From Ruminiclostridium sp. (lineage in GTDB: Bacteria > Bacillota > Clostridia > Oscillospirales > Ruminococcaceae): 64,000 bases of DNA. The notes beneath the pieces are model-generated. The model did not search any database, was not told the origin of the DNA, and saw nothing but the letters and a program-made list of their open reading frames with translations. Where the stretch lies: contig JAGAVH010000035.1 of the NCBI GenBank assembly GCA_017942025.1, forward strand, positions 1-64,000, in the 5' to 3' direction. The position numbers and the translations under genes are program-made. Positions 1-9,117 of the stretch are shown in pieces (the first letter of the stretch is position 1; each line of letters begins with the position of its first letter).

Positions 1-85
1 AAACGTCCTCTACACGCTACACATACCCCCGCTCAGAAACTTTTTGAAAAAAGTTTCCTAAAAACCTTCAAAAACTTTTCTAAAA
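1..85. repeat. Direct repeat copy 1 (truncated by window edge)
   Basis: These 85 bp are repeated exactly at 189-273. The copy contains a near-palindrome, GAAACTTTT followed by AAAAGTTTC, at about 36-57. It begins at the window edge, so the true repeat may be longer. Confidence 0.9.
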
Positions 86-188
86 AGGAAAACTTTTCTT
101 TTTAAAAAGTTTTGCTCGAGCTTTTTCAAAAGCTCGCAGGGTTTCTTGAGGGACGGAGTCCCTTGAGTCGCGCGTGCCTATTTGCGCG
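86..188. repeat. Hairpin-rich spacer between direct repeats
   Basis: The spacer between the two 85-bp copies holds several dyads: CGAGCTTTT/AAAAGCTCG at 117-136, GGGAC/GTCCC at 150-162, and an AAAACTTTT/AAAAGTTTT dyad near 88-113. No coding sequence is apparent. It looks like part of an interspersed non-coding repeat that may also end the addBA transcript. Confidence 0.6.
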
Positions 189-273
189 AAACGTCCTCTA
201 CACGCTACACATACCCCCGCTCAGAAACTTTTTGAAAAAAGTTTCCTAAAAACCTTCAAAAACTTTTCTAAAA
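189..273. repeat. Direct repeat copy 2
   Basis: This is an exact copy of bases 1-85, offset by 188. Its palindrome at 224-245 lies about 55 bp past the addA stop codon. It could act as a terminator for the minus-strand addBA operon, although no long T run follows in that direction. Confidence 0.9.
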
Positions 274-300
274 TCCGAAACTCACCGTTTATGGCTTATG

Positions 301-3300
301 TCAAATGATCCTTACCTCTCTGCCAAGCCCGAAGGAATAGACAACCGTCTCGGAGACCGTGCGTCCCATCATAAGCTCGCAGGCACGTTTATAGTAGGAA
401 AGCTGTGTAAAATACCTCTCGCGAAGCATTTTTTCATCCTCTTCTATATTTCCGCTGACGTAGTCGGTCTTATAGTCGATAAGCTTGAGCGTTTTATCAT
501 CTCGCTCGATAAGGCAGTCGAACACGCCTTGAACGAGAAGCTTTGTACCCGAAAGCTTCTCTTTAAGCTCTTCCCTTCCTGTAAATTCACTTGCGGGAAG
601 CATAAGGCTGAAGCGTTTTTCGCGCCAGATGCTTTTAGCCGATTTTATCTCCCTATAAAGCTCGGATGAAAAGAATTTCTTCAGCTTATCGATATATACG
701 AGTCTTGCAAGACTCGGATTGATGAATTTTTTATCACACAGGCGCGCAAGCTCTGTCTCAACGCCGTTTTTCTCTGCGTTTTCAAAATCGCAAAACTGCA
801 TAAACACGTGTGTTGCCGTGCCGCGCATCGCACCCGTTACCTTTATATCCTCGCCCTCTGACATAAAGCTCGGGATATCGGTGATCTTTTCCTCGCTTTT
901 GACAAGGTCAGCGTAATCTGTGTCAAGTACCTCCGGGAAAAGGCGTGATACCGACATTTTCGCAGGCAAGGTAAGCTCCTTTTCAAACGGGTAGGAATAT
1001 TCAAGTCTTTTTCGTATCTCGTTTACGCCAAGTAGCGGTCTATCTTCGCATGCGCTGTCTTCATCGGCGGCAATTTCTTCTTCGAGTATTGCCTCCGGAA
1101 GCTCGCCCGAAGCTGCTGCTTCTCCGAGCTTTTCCGACGATATCTGCGACACTCCGCTCTTCCAATCGTAATACGACGGAGTCAATACTTTGAATACATC
1201 GACATCGTTTGCTTTCTTATAGACAGCGGCAAGTATCCAGTGTATATACGTGCTTGAAGCTCTGAAAACGTAGGGAGAGCAGTTATTTCTCATCTGCTCC
1301 GCCTTTGCAAGCGTCTGGTCTACACCCTTTATCTCTGCCGTAACGTAAAGCTTTTTACGCGCACGTGTAAGTGCAACGTAGAGCACGCGCATTTCCTCGT
1401 CTATCTGCATTTCATAGATATATTCCACCATTGCCTTATACATCGGCGAATTATATCTCACCTTACCCCCGAGGTCGATAGGTCTTATGACAGCACCGAA
1501 GGAGTTTGCAAAGAGAAAATTCGATCTTATATCGCTTTTATTGACCGATTTTCCGCATCCCGAAACGAAACAGTATTCAAATTCAAGTCCCTTTGAATGA
1601 TGTATTGTGAGAAGCTTAACGGTATCGTTATTTTCGGAGGCTTCCACCTTGAGTGCATCTGCGCCCGCTTTGCCGTTTCGTAGATCTTCTATATATCCGA
1701 GGAAGCTGTGCAGACCTCTGAAAGCGCTTTTTTCATAGCCGCGCGCGAGATTTTTGAAGAGCTCTATGCACTTTTTGGCATTTTCCGCGCTATCCTTATT
1801 TATCGATGCAAGCGCATTTATCGCGAAGTCGCGGCAGATATCGTCAATTATCTCAAAGACCTTTTTGCCCGACGCACGCTCACGGGAATCTGCGAGCCAC
1901 GTAAGAAACCTTTCGCCCTTTGTGAAATTATTTTCCCTTGTATACGCTCTGAATTTATCGTAAAGCGACATACGTGTTTCGTATTTTTCCGAGGCAATAT
2001 CTACTATATCGCTGAACTCGATACCGAATATCTTACTGCTGAGTGCTCCCGCAAGCCATATATCACGGTGCGGATTGTCAATGCAGTTGAGAAGTGAAAG
2101 TATCAGCAGTATCTCGGGAGTAGAAAAAAGGTCGACGCTGCTTGCATCCATCGGTATGCCTTCGCTTTCAAAGACCTTCTTGAGCACACGCGCATTTTCG
2201 CCGAAGGATCTCATCATAACTGCAATATCAGAGGGCTGTACCCCGCTTGCAATAAGATCTTTTATCTCCTTTGCTACAGTAAGAGCCTCCGCATATCCCG
2301 GACAGTCTCCATCCTTTTCGGTCAGAAGTATTTCAACGTTGTCATATTTTTCCTTGCTATCCTTCGAAAAAACAAGAGCATCCTCGTCGAGATATTCTAT
2401 TTTTCCGCTGTTATTTCTGAACAGCATTTCGAAGACCGAGTTTGAAAAGTCTATTATCGTCTTATCGCATCTGAAATTATTTGACAGAAATATTCTCTTG
2501 CCGTTTTCGGTCGCAGGCGTGTCTTCTGACATACAGTCCGAAAAGCTGTCTCTGTAAGAAGCAAAGATCGACGGCTCTGCACCGCGGAAGCCGTATATGC
2601 TCTGCTTGATATCGCCTACCATAAAGCGGTTATCCCTTGATACCGCCTTGAAAATGCCGTCCTGCAGAGCGTTTGTGTCCTGATACTCGTCTATATATAT
2701 CTGTCTGTATTTTTTCGATATCTCTGATGCGAGCTCTGTAGGACTACCGTCGCTTTTCACAAGCAGCTTATACGCCATTTTTTCGAGGTCTGTGAAATCT
2801 ATTATCGAAAGACGGAGCTTTTCCTCCGAGAAGCGCTTTTCAAAGGCGGAAAGGGTTCTGTAGAGCGTGGAAAGGAATTTCGCGTTTATTTCGCACACCT
2901 TGAGGATCTCGTTTGTATCCCACAGATATTCGCCTCGCAGCTTTTTAAGTTTTTCGCGTATAGCATCGCGCTCCTCTTTTATATCCTCTATACGGCTGTC
3001 GGTAACGCCTCTGACAGATCCGCATTTCGGAGGAAGATATTCGTTATCGAGCGCTTTTACAAATTCATCCCAGCCCTTTGCGGCGGCATCGCAGATTTTT
3101 TCCATATAATCAACGTCGTAAAGGTAAGCTACGCCTCTTGCCTTAAATACCTTTTCGTCGTTTTTTATATATTCAATACCCTCCTTCAGAGAGCTGATAT
3201 ACGACCTTAGCTCCGAGCAAAGGGAGTTGCATATCTGTTTTGCATATCTGCTATCCCGCCAGATATCCTTATCCATACTGTAATATTCGCGCGCAAAATC

Positions 3301-3876
3301 GCTCAGCAGTGCTATTCCCTTCGGGTCATTCTGTGTTTTTTTGTAAATAGAAAGAAGGGTAGATGCAAGGTCTGAATCTCCCGCCGCCGTGAAATTACGC
3401 ACCATATACGGAAACTCATCGTCGAGTGCATACGAGTCGTCAATGCACTTTTCCATAGTTTTGAGCGCGATGATATCGCTTTCTGAGGCGTCTGCGACTC
3501 TCACACTTGACGGCAGAGAAAGCGCCGCAGTATTTGCCGAAATCAGATCTCCGCAAAAGCTGTGAATAGTTCCGATATCGGCATTCTGAAGCATCATAAG
3601 CTGTCTGACAAGTCTTCTGCTGTCCGGGTTTTTGGCTATCTCGCCGTTTATCGCCTTCGCTATTCTTTCTTTAAGCTCTTCTGCCGAAGCTTTTGTAAAG
3701 GTAACTATGAGCATTTCCGATATATTTATCGGATCATTTTCATCAAGAAGTGATCTTATCACTCTTTCACAAAGCACAGCCGTCTTACCCGACCCTGCCG
3801 CGGCGGAGATTATCAGATCGCCGTCGCGCATATTTATGGCTTTACTCTGACCGGGTGTCCAAACTCTTTCAGCCAT
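301..3876 (-). CDS. addA: ATP-dependent helicase/nuclease subunit AddA
   Basis: AddA is the helicase-nuclease subunit of the Gram-positive RecBCD counterpart. It unwinds and resects double-strand DNA ends for recombination. A UvrD-type Walker A (AAAGSGKT) sits at residues 25-32, a motif II IDEYQDTN lies near residue 400, and the C-terminal RecB-like nuclease motif DYKTD is at about 1134-1138. The start at 3876 is preferred because AGGAGG lies at 3885-3890. A reading from an upstream ATG at 3909 would lengthen the overlap with addB to 41 bp. With the chosen start the overlap is 8 bp (ATGGCTGA), which suggests translational coupling. At 1191 residues the length is normal for the family. Confidence 0.95.
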   Translation of the reverse strand: MAERVWTPGQSKAINMRDGDLIISAAAGSGKTAVLCERVIRSLLDENDPINISEMLIVTFTKASAEELKERIAKAINGEIAKNPDSRRLVRQLMMLQNADIGTIHSFCGDLISANTAALSLPSSVRVADASESDIIALKTMEKCIDDSYALDDEFPYMVRNFTAAGDSDLASTLLSIYKKTQNDPKGIALLSDFAREYYSMDKDIWRDSRYAKQICNSLCSELRSYISSLKEGIEYIKNDEKVFKARGVAYLYDVDYMEKICDAAAKGWDEFVKALDNEYLPPKCGSVRGVTDSRIEDIKEERDAIREKLKKLRGEYLWDTNEILKVCEINAKFLSTLYRTLSAFEKRFSEEKLRLSIIDFTDLEKMAYKLLVKSDGSPTELASEISKKYRQIYIDEYQDTNALQDGIFKAVSRDNRFMVGDIKQSIYGFRGAEPSIFASYRDSFSDCMSEDTPATENGKRIFLSNNFRCDKTIIDFSNSVFEMLFRNNSGKIEYLDEDALVFSKDSKEKYDNVEILLTEKDGDCPGYAEALTVAKEIKDLIASGVQPSDIAVMMRSFGENARVLKKVFESEGIPMDASSVDLFSTPEILLILSLLNCIDNPHRDIWLAGALSSKIFGIEFSDIVDIASEKYETRMSLYDKFRAYTRENNFTKGERFLTWLADSRERASGKKVFEIIDDICRDFAINALASINKDSAENAKKCIELFKNLARGYEKSAFRGLHSFLGYIEDLRNGKAGADALKVEASENNDTVKLLTIHHSKGLEFEYCFVSGCGKSVNKSDIRSNFLFANSFGAVIRPIDLGGKVRYNSPMYKAMVEYIYEMQIDEEMRVLYVALTRARKKLYVTAEIKGVDQTLAKAEQMRNNCSPYVFRASSTYIHWILAAVYKKANDVDVFKVLTPSYYDWKSGVSQISSEKLGEAAASGELPEAILEEEIAADEDSACEDRPLLGVNEIRKRLEYSYPFEKELTLPAKMSVSRLFPEVLDTDYADLVKSEEKITDIPSFMSEGEDIKVTGAMRGTATHVFMQFCDFENAEKNGVETELARLCDKKFINPSLARLVYIDKLKKFFSSELYREIKSAKSIWREKRFSLMLPASEFTGREELKEKLSGTKLLVQGVFDCLIERDDKTLKLIDYKTDYVSGNIEEDEKMLRERYFTQLSYYKRACELMMGRTVSETVVYSFGLGREVRII

Positions 3877-6800
3877 TTTCTCCGCCTCCTTCAAAGCTAT
3901 ATTCGTCATCAGGCACGCCGTGAAGTATTTCGCTATGCTCAGCGCAGTAGCTCTTTCTTCTGCATACCGCGCTCATAGAGCAGTATCTGCAGGCATCCTG
4001 ATTATTCGTCTTAAGTGGGACAGCATCTGCGTTTCCCTCTTTCATTCTGTATGCAAGATCTGCTACCGTGATATTTATCTGATCAAAAAGCTCTTCAAAG
4101 GATGAAACCACCGAGTTTTCACTTTTCTTCGCGATGCTTCCGTCCTTGTTCACCGACACGGGAATATATACTCCCTTGAGCGAGGGATCCATTGCTTCAA
4201 GCACCGATATATCCCCGCACACAAGTCCGATCCTCTTTAGTTTGCCGAGCATCTTATCCTCTAATGCGTCGGTATCGGGTGTACCTCCCGAGACTACCTC
4301 CGCTTCGGGCATTTTCGTCGAGAAATAGAGCACTCCTGCGGGAATGATATCGTTTGCCCCGCTTACTCCGAGCTTACCGAGAAATTCCTTATCCGACGTT
4401 TTGCAGATCGACTCAAGGTAAAGGAGCATCTGCATATTAAGCCCCTTTTCAAGATCTGCTCTTGAAAACACCTTTTTGCCCGTTTTATAGTCGACCACCC
4501 TGATATAGACCTTTCCGTCCTTTTCATACGTATCGACACGGTCAATAACACCGTATACGGATGCCTTTCCTCCGTCGGGAAGCTCTACGGTTATCGGTCT
4601 CAGCGAATCGCTACCTATCTTCAGTTCATAAAATTTCGGTCTGAATTCCGACTCGGCAAACTCCTCTGCCAGGCTTTTCGTGACTAGCGAAAGGGTCTCC
4701 TTAATGCGTGCAATAAGCATTTTTATCCTCGGCTGATCTGCGACCTCTCCGAGCGCCCTTGTGCACGTAGATACCACCTCGTCGAGAGTGTCTGAAAGGA
4801 GATTATCGTCGACCGCCTTTTCGCCGTCAAAGGCTTTTGATATAAACTGCTCAAGGAAGGAGTGAACGAAATTTCCGATATCCGCGCTCGACGGCTCTGA
4901 CGACGGAAGCTCTGCAAGCGAAAGTACATATTTACAGAAGTATGCAAACGGACACATCGCGTAGCTTTCAAGGCGCGACTGCGAAAGTCCCATATAATCC
5001 CCAAAAAGGGTCTTATCACCCGTATATCTATACTCACCGTTTACAAGATCGTTTTCCTCGAAAAAGCCGATATTTCCGCGCTCCTCGAGATATTTTTTTA
5101 TTTCAGACGAGTTTTCACCGTCTCTCTCTCGTGTCATGACCGAATATTCAAGCGCGGAAAGATCGCTCCATATGAAGAACTCATACGGAAGCTCGGATAT
5201 CTTTACGGTTTCTATCTTATCAAAAAGCGAGCTGACCGACGGTATAAAGGTCGACACGTTTTTCTGCGTATTATATGTCAGAGTAAGCTCTTTTTCCGCT
5301 ATACTACCCGCAAGATAGAAGTAAAACATCTCGTCACTTGCTCTTTCCGAGCTTTCGGGCGAGAGCTCGATTCCCTCTGCCTCAAGCTCGCGGCGGTCTC
5401 TGTCTCCGAGAATAATATCCTCTCGTATCGGCGCAGGGAAAACACCCTCGTTAAGTCCGAGGATATAAACGTATTTTACACCCGAAATTCTGAGACTCGG
5501 TGCCTCACCGATGATGACCTCGTCTATTCCCGACGGTATCTTACCGATATCGCTCATTTCAAGAGCCGCCGAAAGGAGCTTCAGATAGGACGAGGAATCG
5601 GCTTGCATCTCGCCCGCAACCTTGACAAGGCTGTCAAGCGATTCCATAAGCACCTTCCATATCTGAACTGTTTCGTCTGCCTCTGATACTCTGTTTTTAT
5701 CTCTGAGCTCTGCTGACTGAATTTCAAGCTTTTCGCGGAGAGATATGTCCTCAAGAAATCTGTATAGCTTTACAGACACCTCGCGGAGAGTAGTTTTTTC
5801 ATCAAACACCTCAAAAAGCTTTACAAGCGGAGAAACGAGGATATTTCTGTAGCTGTTAAGTTCGTCGAGCTTTTCTTTATCCTCGTCGGTAAGCTCTGCG
5901 CCGAATCCTCGCGGATTCATAGACCACGGGTATTCATCAAACCATCGCTTACCCGATATCTTCCAGGTATTGGCATAGCGCTCTATATCGTCGCAGATAT
6001 CTTCGGGAATACCCGTATATCCGCATCTCATATAGGATATCACGTCCTCTGTCTGCCAGTTATGCGATCTTATCTTGAGTGCGAGCAGGATCATTCTGAT
6101 CGACGGTCTCATCTTGATATCGTTTCTTACCGAGATAAAGGACGGAATCCCGTAGCTTTTAAGTATTCTGTCGGTTATTCCCTCGTATTCATCTGTACTG
6201 CGCATAACTATCGCAAAGTCGCGGTATCTTACCCCGCCTTCGCGTATCTTACGCGCGATATCGGATGCCACGAATTTCGATTCGTCTTCAACACTTTCTC
6301 CGACAGCGATCTTTATATTTTTACATTCGCCGCTATACTTTTCGGCAGAAAAATTCCATATATTTTCAGCAAAATAGGAAATATCCTCGGCACGCTCGCT
6401 ATTTTTACCCTCAAGCTGTGTACGGAGAGGCTTTAATCCGCAAGATGCAGCCTGCTTCAAGACAGTCAGCTCTGTTTTGCGAAGAGTCTCGAAAATATCG
6501 CGCCCGTCCGTACGGTCCATACCGAGAAAAACGAAGGTGTCGTCCGCTTTTTTGATTATATTTTCGACCACCAATTTCTCATATACGGTAAAGGATATGA
6601 AATGCGCGATATAAACCCTTCGTCCGCCGAAATAATCGTTATTTTCAAGCAGCTCTGCAACTCGTTTCGTATCCTCTGCGGGATCGTTGTAATCGTTTTT
6701 GAGCAGCGCGCTGTTTGCCGCCGCTATGAGAGCGAGATCCTCGAGCTTTTGCGCAAGCTTTTCGTTACTGTTTTTAAGCTTTTCGGCGAGGATCTCAAGA

Positions 6801-7201
6801 TTTTTCGGATAAATTCCGTAAAGCGAGAGTTCTCCGACCGATGCTACCAGGCTCTTTATCATATCGATATCGTCAAGTGCGACGTTACTGTATTCCTTCA
6901 GCATCGGAGATATCTCTGCGATCGTCCTCCACATAAGTATGAGGCGAGCTCCGTCCGTTATATTATTATAGCTGAGTCCGCCAAAGCGTCTGAAGACCGA
7001 TTCGCACAGACGTCTGAAGCCAACGACCTCAAGCTCGGGCGACATTATATTATTATATCCAAGCATTGCTTCTGCGTTATAGACCTGCTGCTCGGGCACA
7101 AGAAGAGTGATCCTTTTGCCCTCGGAAACGTCCTTTTTTATTCTTGAAAGCAGTTCCTTATCGCAATTTTCTTTTTCTCTTGAATAGAGTATCTCAAGCA
7201 T
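3869..7201 (-). CDS. addB: ATP-dependent nuclease subunit AddB
   Basis: AddB is the partner of AddA and carries the second nuclease domain and an iron-sulfur cluster. The C-terminal nuclease motif VDYKTGKK is present. The cluster cysteines fit the family pattern: one Cys in SYAMCPFAYFC and then C1071, C1074 and C1080 near the C-terminus. Its 1110 residues are close to the usual ~1150. The N-terminal Walker A (GRSGSGKT in Bacillus subtilis AddB) is not recognisable; the matching stretch reads YSREKENC. The start has AAAGGAA upstream. It lies 52 bp after the metallo-hydrolase gene and overlaps addA, so the three genes form one operon. Confidence 0.95.
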   Translation of the reverse strand: MLEILYSREKENCDKELLSRIKKDVSEGKRITLLVPEQQVYNAEAMLGYNNIMSPELEVVGFRRLCESVFRRFGGLSYNNITDGARLILMWRTIAEISPMLKEYSNVALDDIDMIKSLVASVGELSLYGIYPKNLEILAEKLKNSNEKLAQKLEDLALIAAANSALLKNDYNDPAEDTKRVAELLENNDYFGGRRVYIAHFISFTVYEKLVVENIIKKADDTFVFLGMDRTDGRDIFETLRKTELTVLKQAASCGLKPLRTQLEGKNSERAEDISYFAENIWNFSAEKYSGECKNIKIAVGESVEDESKFVASDIARKIREGGVRYRDFAIVMRSTDEYEGITDRILKSYGIPSFISVRNDIKMRPSIRMILLALKIRSHNWQTEDVISYMRCGYTGIPEDICDDIERYANTWKISGKRWFDEYPWSMNPRGFGAELTDEDKEKLDELNSYRNILVSPLVKLFEVFDEKTTLREVSVKLYRFLEDISLREKLEIQSAELRDKNRVSEADETVQIWKVLMESLDSLVKVAGEMQADSSSYLKLLSAALEMSDIGKIPSGIDEVIIGEAPSLRISGVKYVYILGLNEGVFPAPIREDIILGDRDRRELEAEGIELSPESSERASDEMFYFYLAGSIAEKELTLTYNTQKNVSTFIPSVSSLFDKIETVKISELPYEFFIWSDLSALEYSVMTRERDGENSSEIKKYLEERGNIGFFEENDLVNGEYRYTGDKTLFGDYMGLSQSRLESYAMCPFAYFCKYVLSLAELPSSEPSSADIGNFVHSFLEQFISKAFDGEKAVDDNLLSDTLDEVVSTCTRALGEVADQPRIKMLIARIKETLSLVTKSLAEEFAESEFRPKFYELKIGSDSLRPITVELPDGGKASVYGVIDRVDTYEKDGKVYIRVVDYKTGKKVFSRADLEKGLNMQMLLYLESICKTSDKEFLGKLGVSGANDIIPAGVLYFSTKMPEAEVVSGGTPDTDALEDKMLGKLKRIGLVCGDISVLEAMDPSLKGVYIPVSVNKDGSIAKKSENSVVSSFEELFDQINITVADLAYRMKEGNADAVPLKTNNQDACRYCSMSAVCRRKSYCAEHSEILHGVPDDEYSFEGGGENG

Positions 7202-7253
7202 TGTTCTGACCGTTCCTTTTTGAGATTTTAAAAGCCGGGCTCTTAAATATTTC

Positions 7254-8135
7254 TTATTCCAGATATATCTTCTCTCCGTCGGTAACTATTACCACGCTTC
7301 CTATGACGTCCGTACGGTATATAAAGCTTACCGACGCGCTGAGCTTTTCCACCGTTTCATAGTGCGGATGTCCGTAGCTGTTTCCTTTACCGCAGGATAT
7401 CACCGCGATATTCGGAGCGACCGCCGCAAGGAAATCGTTTGAGGTCGACGTTCTCGAGCCGTGATGTCCGACCTTGAGAAGGTCTGACGAAAGCTCGCTT
7501 TTATCATAGTAGGAGAGAATTTCCTTTTCCGTATTTTCCTCGGCATCTCCCGTAAATATGTATCTTGCTCCGCCATACTGCATACGAAGGACTATACTGT
7601 CATCGTTTCCGCCCTTATCGCTTATCTTTTCTGGAGACAGAGTGAGAAACTCGACCTCGCCAAGCTCAAACTCGTATCCGCGCTTTGCGTAAAATACTTC
7701 GCTCTTTTCCTGCTCGATATCCTTGAGCAGATTCTTCGCGCACGCACTTGTGACCGTGCAGTCGAGTATAAGCACGGACAGCACGTCAAAGGCTTCGAAA
7801 ACGTCCGGGCTTCCACCTATATGGTCCTGATGGTAGTGAGATGCGACGAAAATATCTATTTCGGTTATTCCGAGCGAGGAAATATAGCTGACTATACTTT
7901 CGCCCGACTCGGGAATTCCCGCATCTATCAGCACGGTCTGTCCATCGGGAGTCACTATAAGCTCGCAGTCGCCCTGCCCTACGTCAATAAAATGAACGTA
8001 AAGAAGCTCCTCCGACGTTTCCTCCTTAGCAAAGCATCCCACAAAGGATACAGATATCATCACAAGCGCAAGCATAAGAGCCAGCGCTTTGACAAAGGGC
8101 GTTTTACGGTTTATATTCTTCATACTTATGGCCAT
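7254..8135 (-). CDS. ComEC-like metallo-beta-lactamase-fold lipoprotein
   Basis: This protein resembles the metallo-hydrolase domain of the competence protein ComEC, but without the DNA-channel membrane domain. The N-terminus is a lipoprotein signal with lipobox FVGC (Cys34), so the domain probably sits outside the membrane. The zinc motif is H100-x-H102-x-D104-H105, with GDAEENTE and GHHGSRTS further on. The catalytic activity, either nuclease or phosphodiesterase, is inferred. Two starts are possible: 8135, or 8123 (MKNINRK), which lies 13 nt from GAAAGG. It is the first gene of an operon with addB and addA, and its transcript has a structured leader. Confidence 0.85.
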   Translation of the reverse strand: MAISMKNINRKTPFVKALALMLALVMISVSFVGCFAKEETSEELLYVHFIDVGQGDCELIVTPDGQTVLIDAGIPESGESIVSYISSLGITEIDIFVASHYHQDHIGGSPDVFEAFDVLSVLILDCTVTSACAKNLLKDIEQEKSEVFYAKRGYEFELGEVEFLTLSPEKISDKGGNDDSIVLRMQYGGARYIFTGDAEENTEKEILSYYDKSELSSDLLKVGHHGSRTSTSNDFLAAVAPNIAVISCGKGNSYGHPHYETVEKLSASVSFIYRTDVIGSVVIVTDGEKIYLE

Positions 8136-8161
8136 GCCTTTCTTTAAAATTTGAGTTTTGT

Positions 8162-8256
8162 ACGTTTTGCCTCAGCAAACCGTCTCATCGATGTGAAAGT
8201 CAGAAAACTTCGGTCTGAAAAATGACCCGTTTTTCAGACTTATCTCCGAAACATCG
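8162..8256 (-). promoter_or_regulatory. Structured 5' leader ahead of the metallo-hydrolase/addBA operon
   Basis: Just downstream of a strong minus-strand promoter the predicted transcript can fold compactly. CGATGT at its 5' end pairs with ACATCG 62 nt later (8189-8194 with 8251-8256). Inside, TTCG pairs with CGAA, and a perfect 10-bp stem GTCTGAAAAA/TTTTTCAGAC (8213-8222 with 8230-8239) closes a 7-nt loop. A second hairpin, ACGGTTTGC-TGAG-GCAAAACGT with one mismatch, covers 8162-8183. It matches no riboswitch class I recognise. Confidence 0.55.
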
Positions 8257-8265
8257 TTTTTATAT

Positions 8266-8294
8266 ATTATATATCAAAAATCTTTCTTTTTCAA
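8266..8294 (-). promoter_or_regulatory. Promoter of the metallo-hydrolase/addBA operon
   Basis: On the minus strand, TTGAAA (8289-8294) and TATAAT (8266-8271) are 17 bp apart. Transcription would start near 8259, at the first base-pairs of the structured leader. Confidence 0.75.
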
Positions 8295-8366
8295 GTAATA
8301 TATTAAATCGCGCAAAGAAATGCTCACTTATTTCAAACAAAAGTATATGCATTTCTTATTTTAATC

Positions 8367-8395
8367 TTGAATTTAAAATCAAACTGTGATAAAAT
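8367..8395 (+). promoter_or_regulatory. tmk promoter
   Basis: TTGAAT (8367-8372) and TAAAAT (8390-8395) are separated by 17 bp, 33 bp ahead of the tmk start. Confidence 0.65.
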
Positions 8396-8427
8396 ATAAA
8401 TTACCAAACAGAAAGGGCGTTTATATT

Positions 8428-9054
8428 ATGTCTGAAGTAAAAAGAGGAAAATTTATAGTATTTGAAGGACTCGACGGAAGCGGCAAGGGCACACAGATCC
8501 GTATGCTTGAAAAAAAGCTGACCGACAGAGGCAGAAGTGTCACTCTCACCGCAGAGCCCACCGACACCGCGCTCGGCGGAATGATTCGCGACGCGCTTGC
8601 GGGAAATCATATGCGCACTCCGTCAGAGCTTGCAGCCCTCTTTCTTGCCGACCGTGTTCAGCACAATGCCGATCCGAAAAAGGGCATCATTTCCCTTCTC
8701 AGTGCCGGAAAAGACGTAATCTGCGACCGATACTATTTTTCATCCTTTGCATATCAGGGTATCGACACCGACCTTGACTGGGTAATGGAAATGAATCTCG
8801 ACTCCCCAGACATCCTGAAGCCCGACATCTGCATTTTCCTTGACGTCGATCCCGACGTTTGTATGCAGAGAATAGATTCGTCGCGCGCCTTCACCGAGAT
8901 ATACGAAAAAGCATCCACCCTAAAGCGCATAAGAAGCCGATTCTTTGAGGTTTTCGAGCGTCTTAAGGACATCGAAAATATAAAAATAATCGATGCCGCG
9001 CGCTCTCCAGAGGAGATCGCAAGCGATATCGAAAGGATAATTTTCAGTCTTTAA
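8428..9054 (+). CDS. tmk: Thymidylate kinase
   Basis: Thymidylate kinase converts dTMP to dTDP in the cytoplasm. The P-loop GLDGSGKGT is at residues 14-22, the DRYYFSS motif follows mid-protein, and the lid region near 145-155 is conserved. The length of 208 residues is typical. The ATG at 8428 was chosen because GAAAGGG lies about 10 nt upstream. An in-frame ATG at 8386 falls inside the predicted promoter and is unlikely. The gene stands alone between a promoter and a strong terminator. Confidence 0.95.
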   Translation: MSEVKRGKFIVFEGLDGSGKGTQIRMLEKKLTDRGRSVTLTAEPTDTALGGMIRDALAGNHMRTPSELAALFLADRVQHNADPKKGIISLLSAGKDVICDRYYFSSFAYQGIDTDLDWVMEMNLDSPDILKPDICIFLDVDPDVCMQRIDSSRAFTEIYEKASTLKRIRSRFFEVFERLKDIENIKIIDAARSPEEIASDIERIIFSL

Positions 9055-9060
9055 AAAGCA

Positions 9061-9102
9061 AATACGGCGGTCTGAGAGCAGACCGCCGTATTTATTTTTT
9101 TA
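9061..9102. terminator. Bidirectional terminator between tmk and gdhA
   Basis: A perfect 14-bp stem (9061-9074 with 9079-9092) with an AGAG loop is followed by a T-rich tract. The flanking genes converge here. Confidence 0.9.
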
Positions 9103-9117
9103 TTTGGTAGGTTTTTA

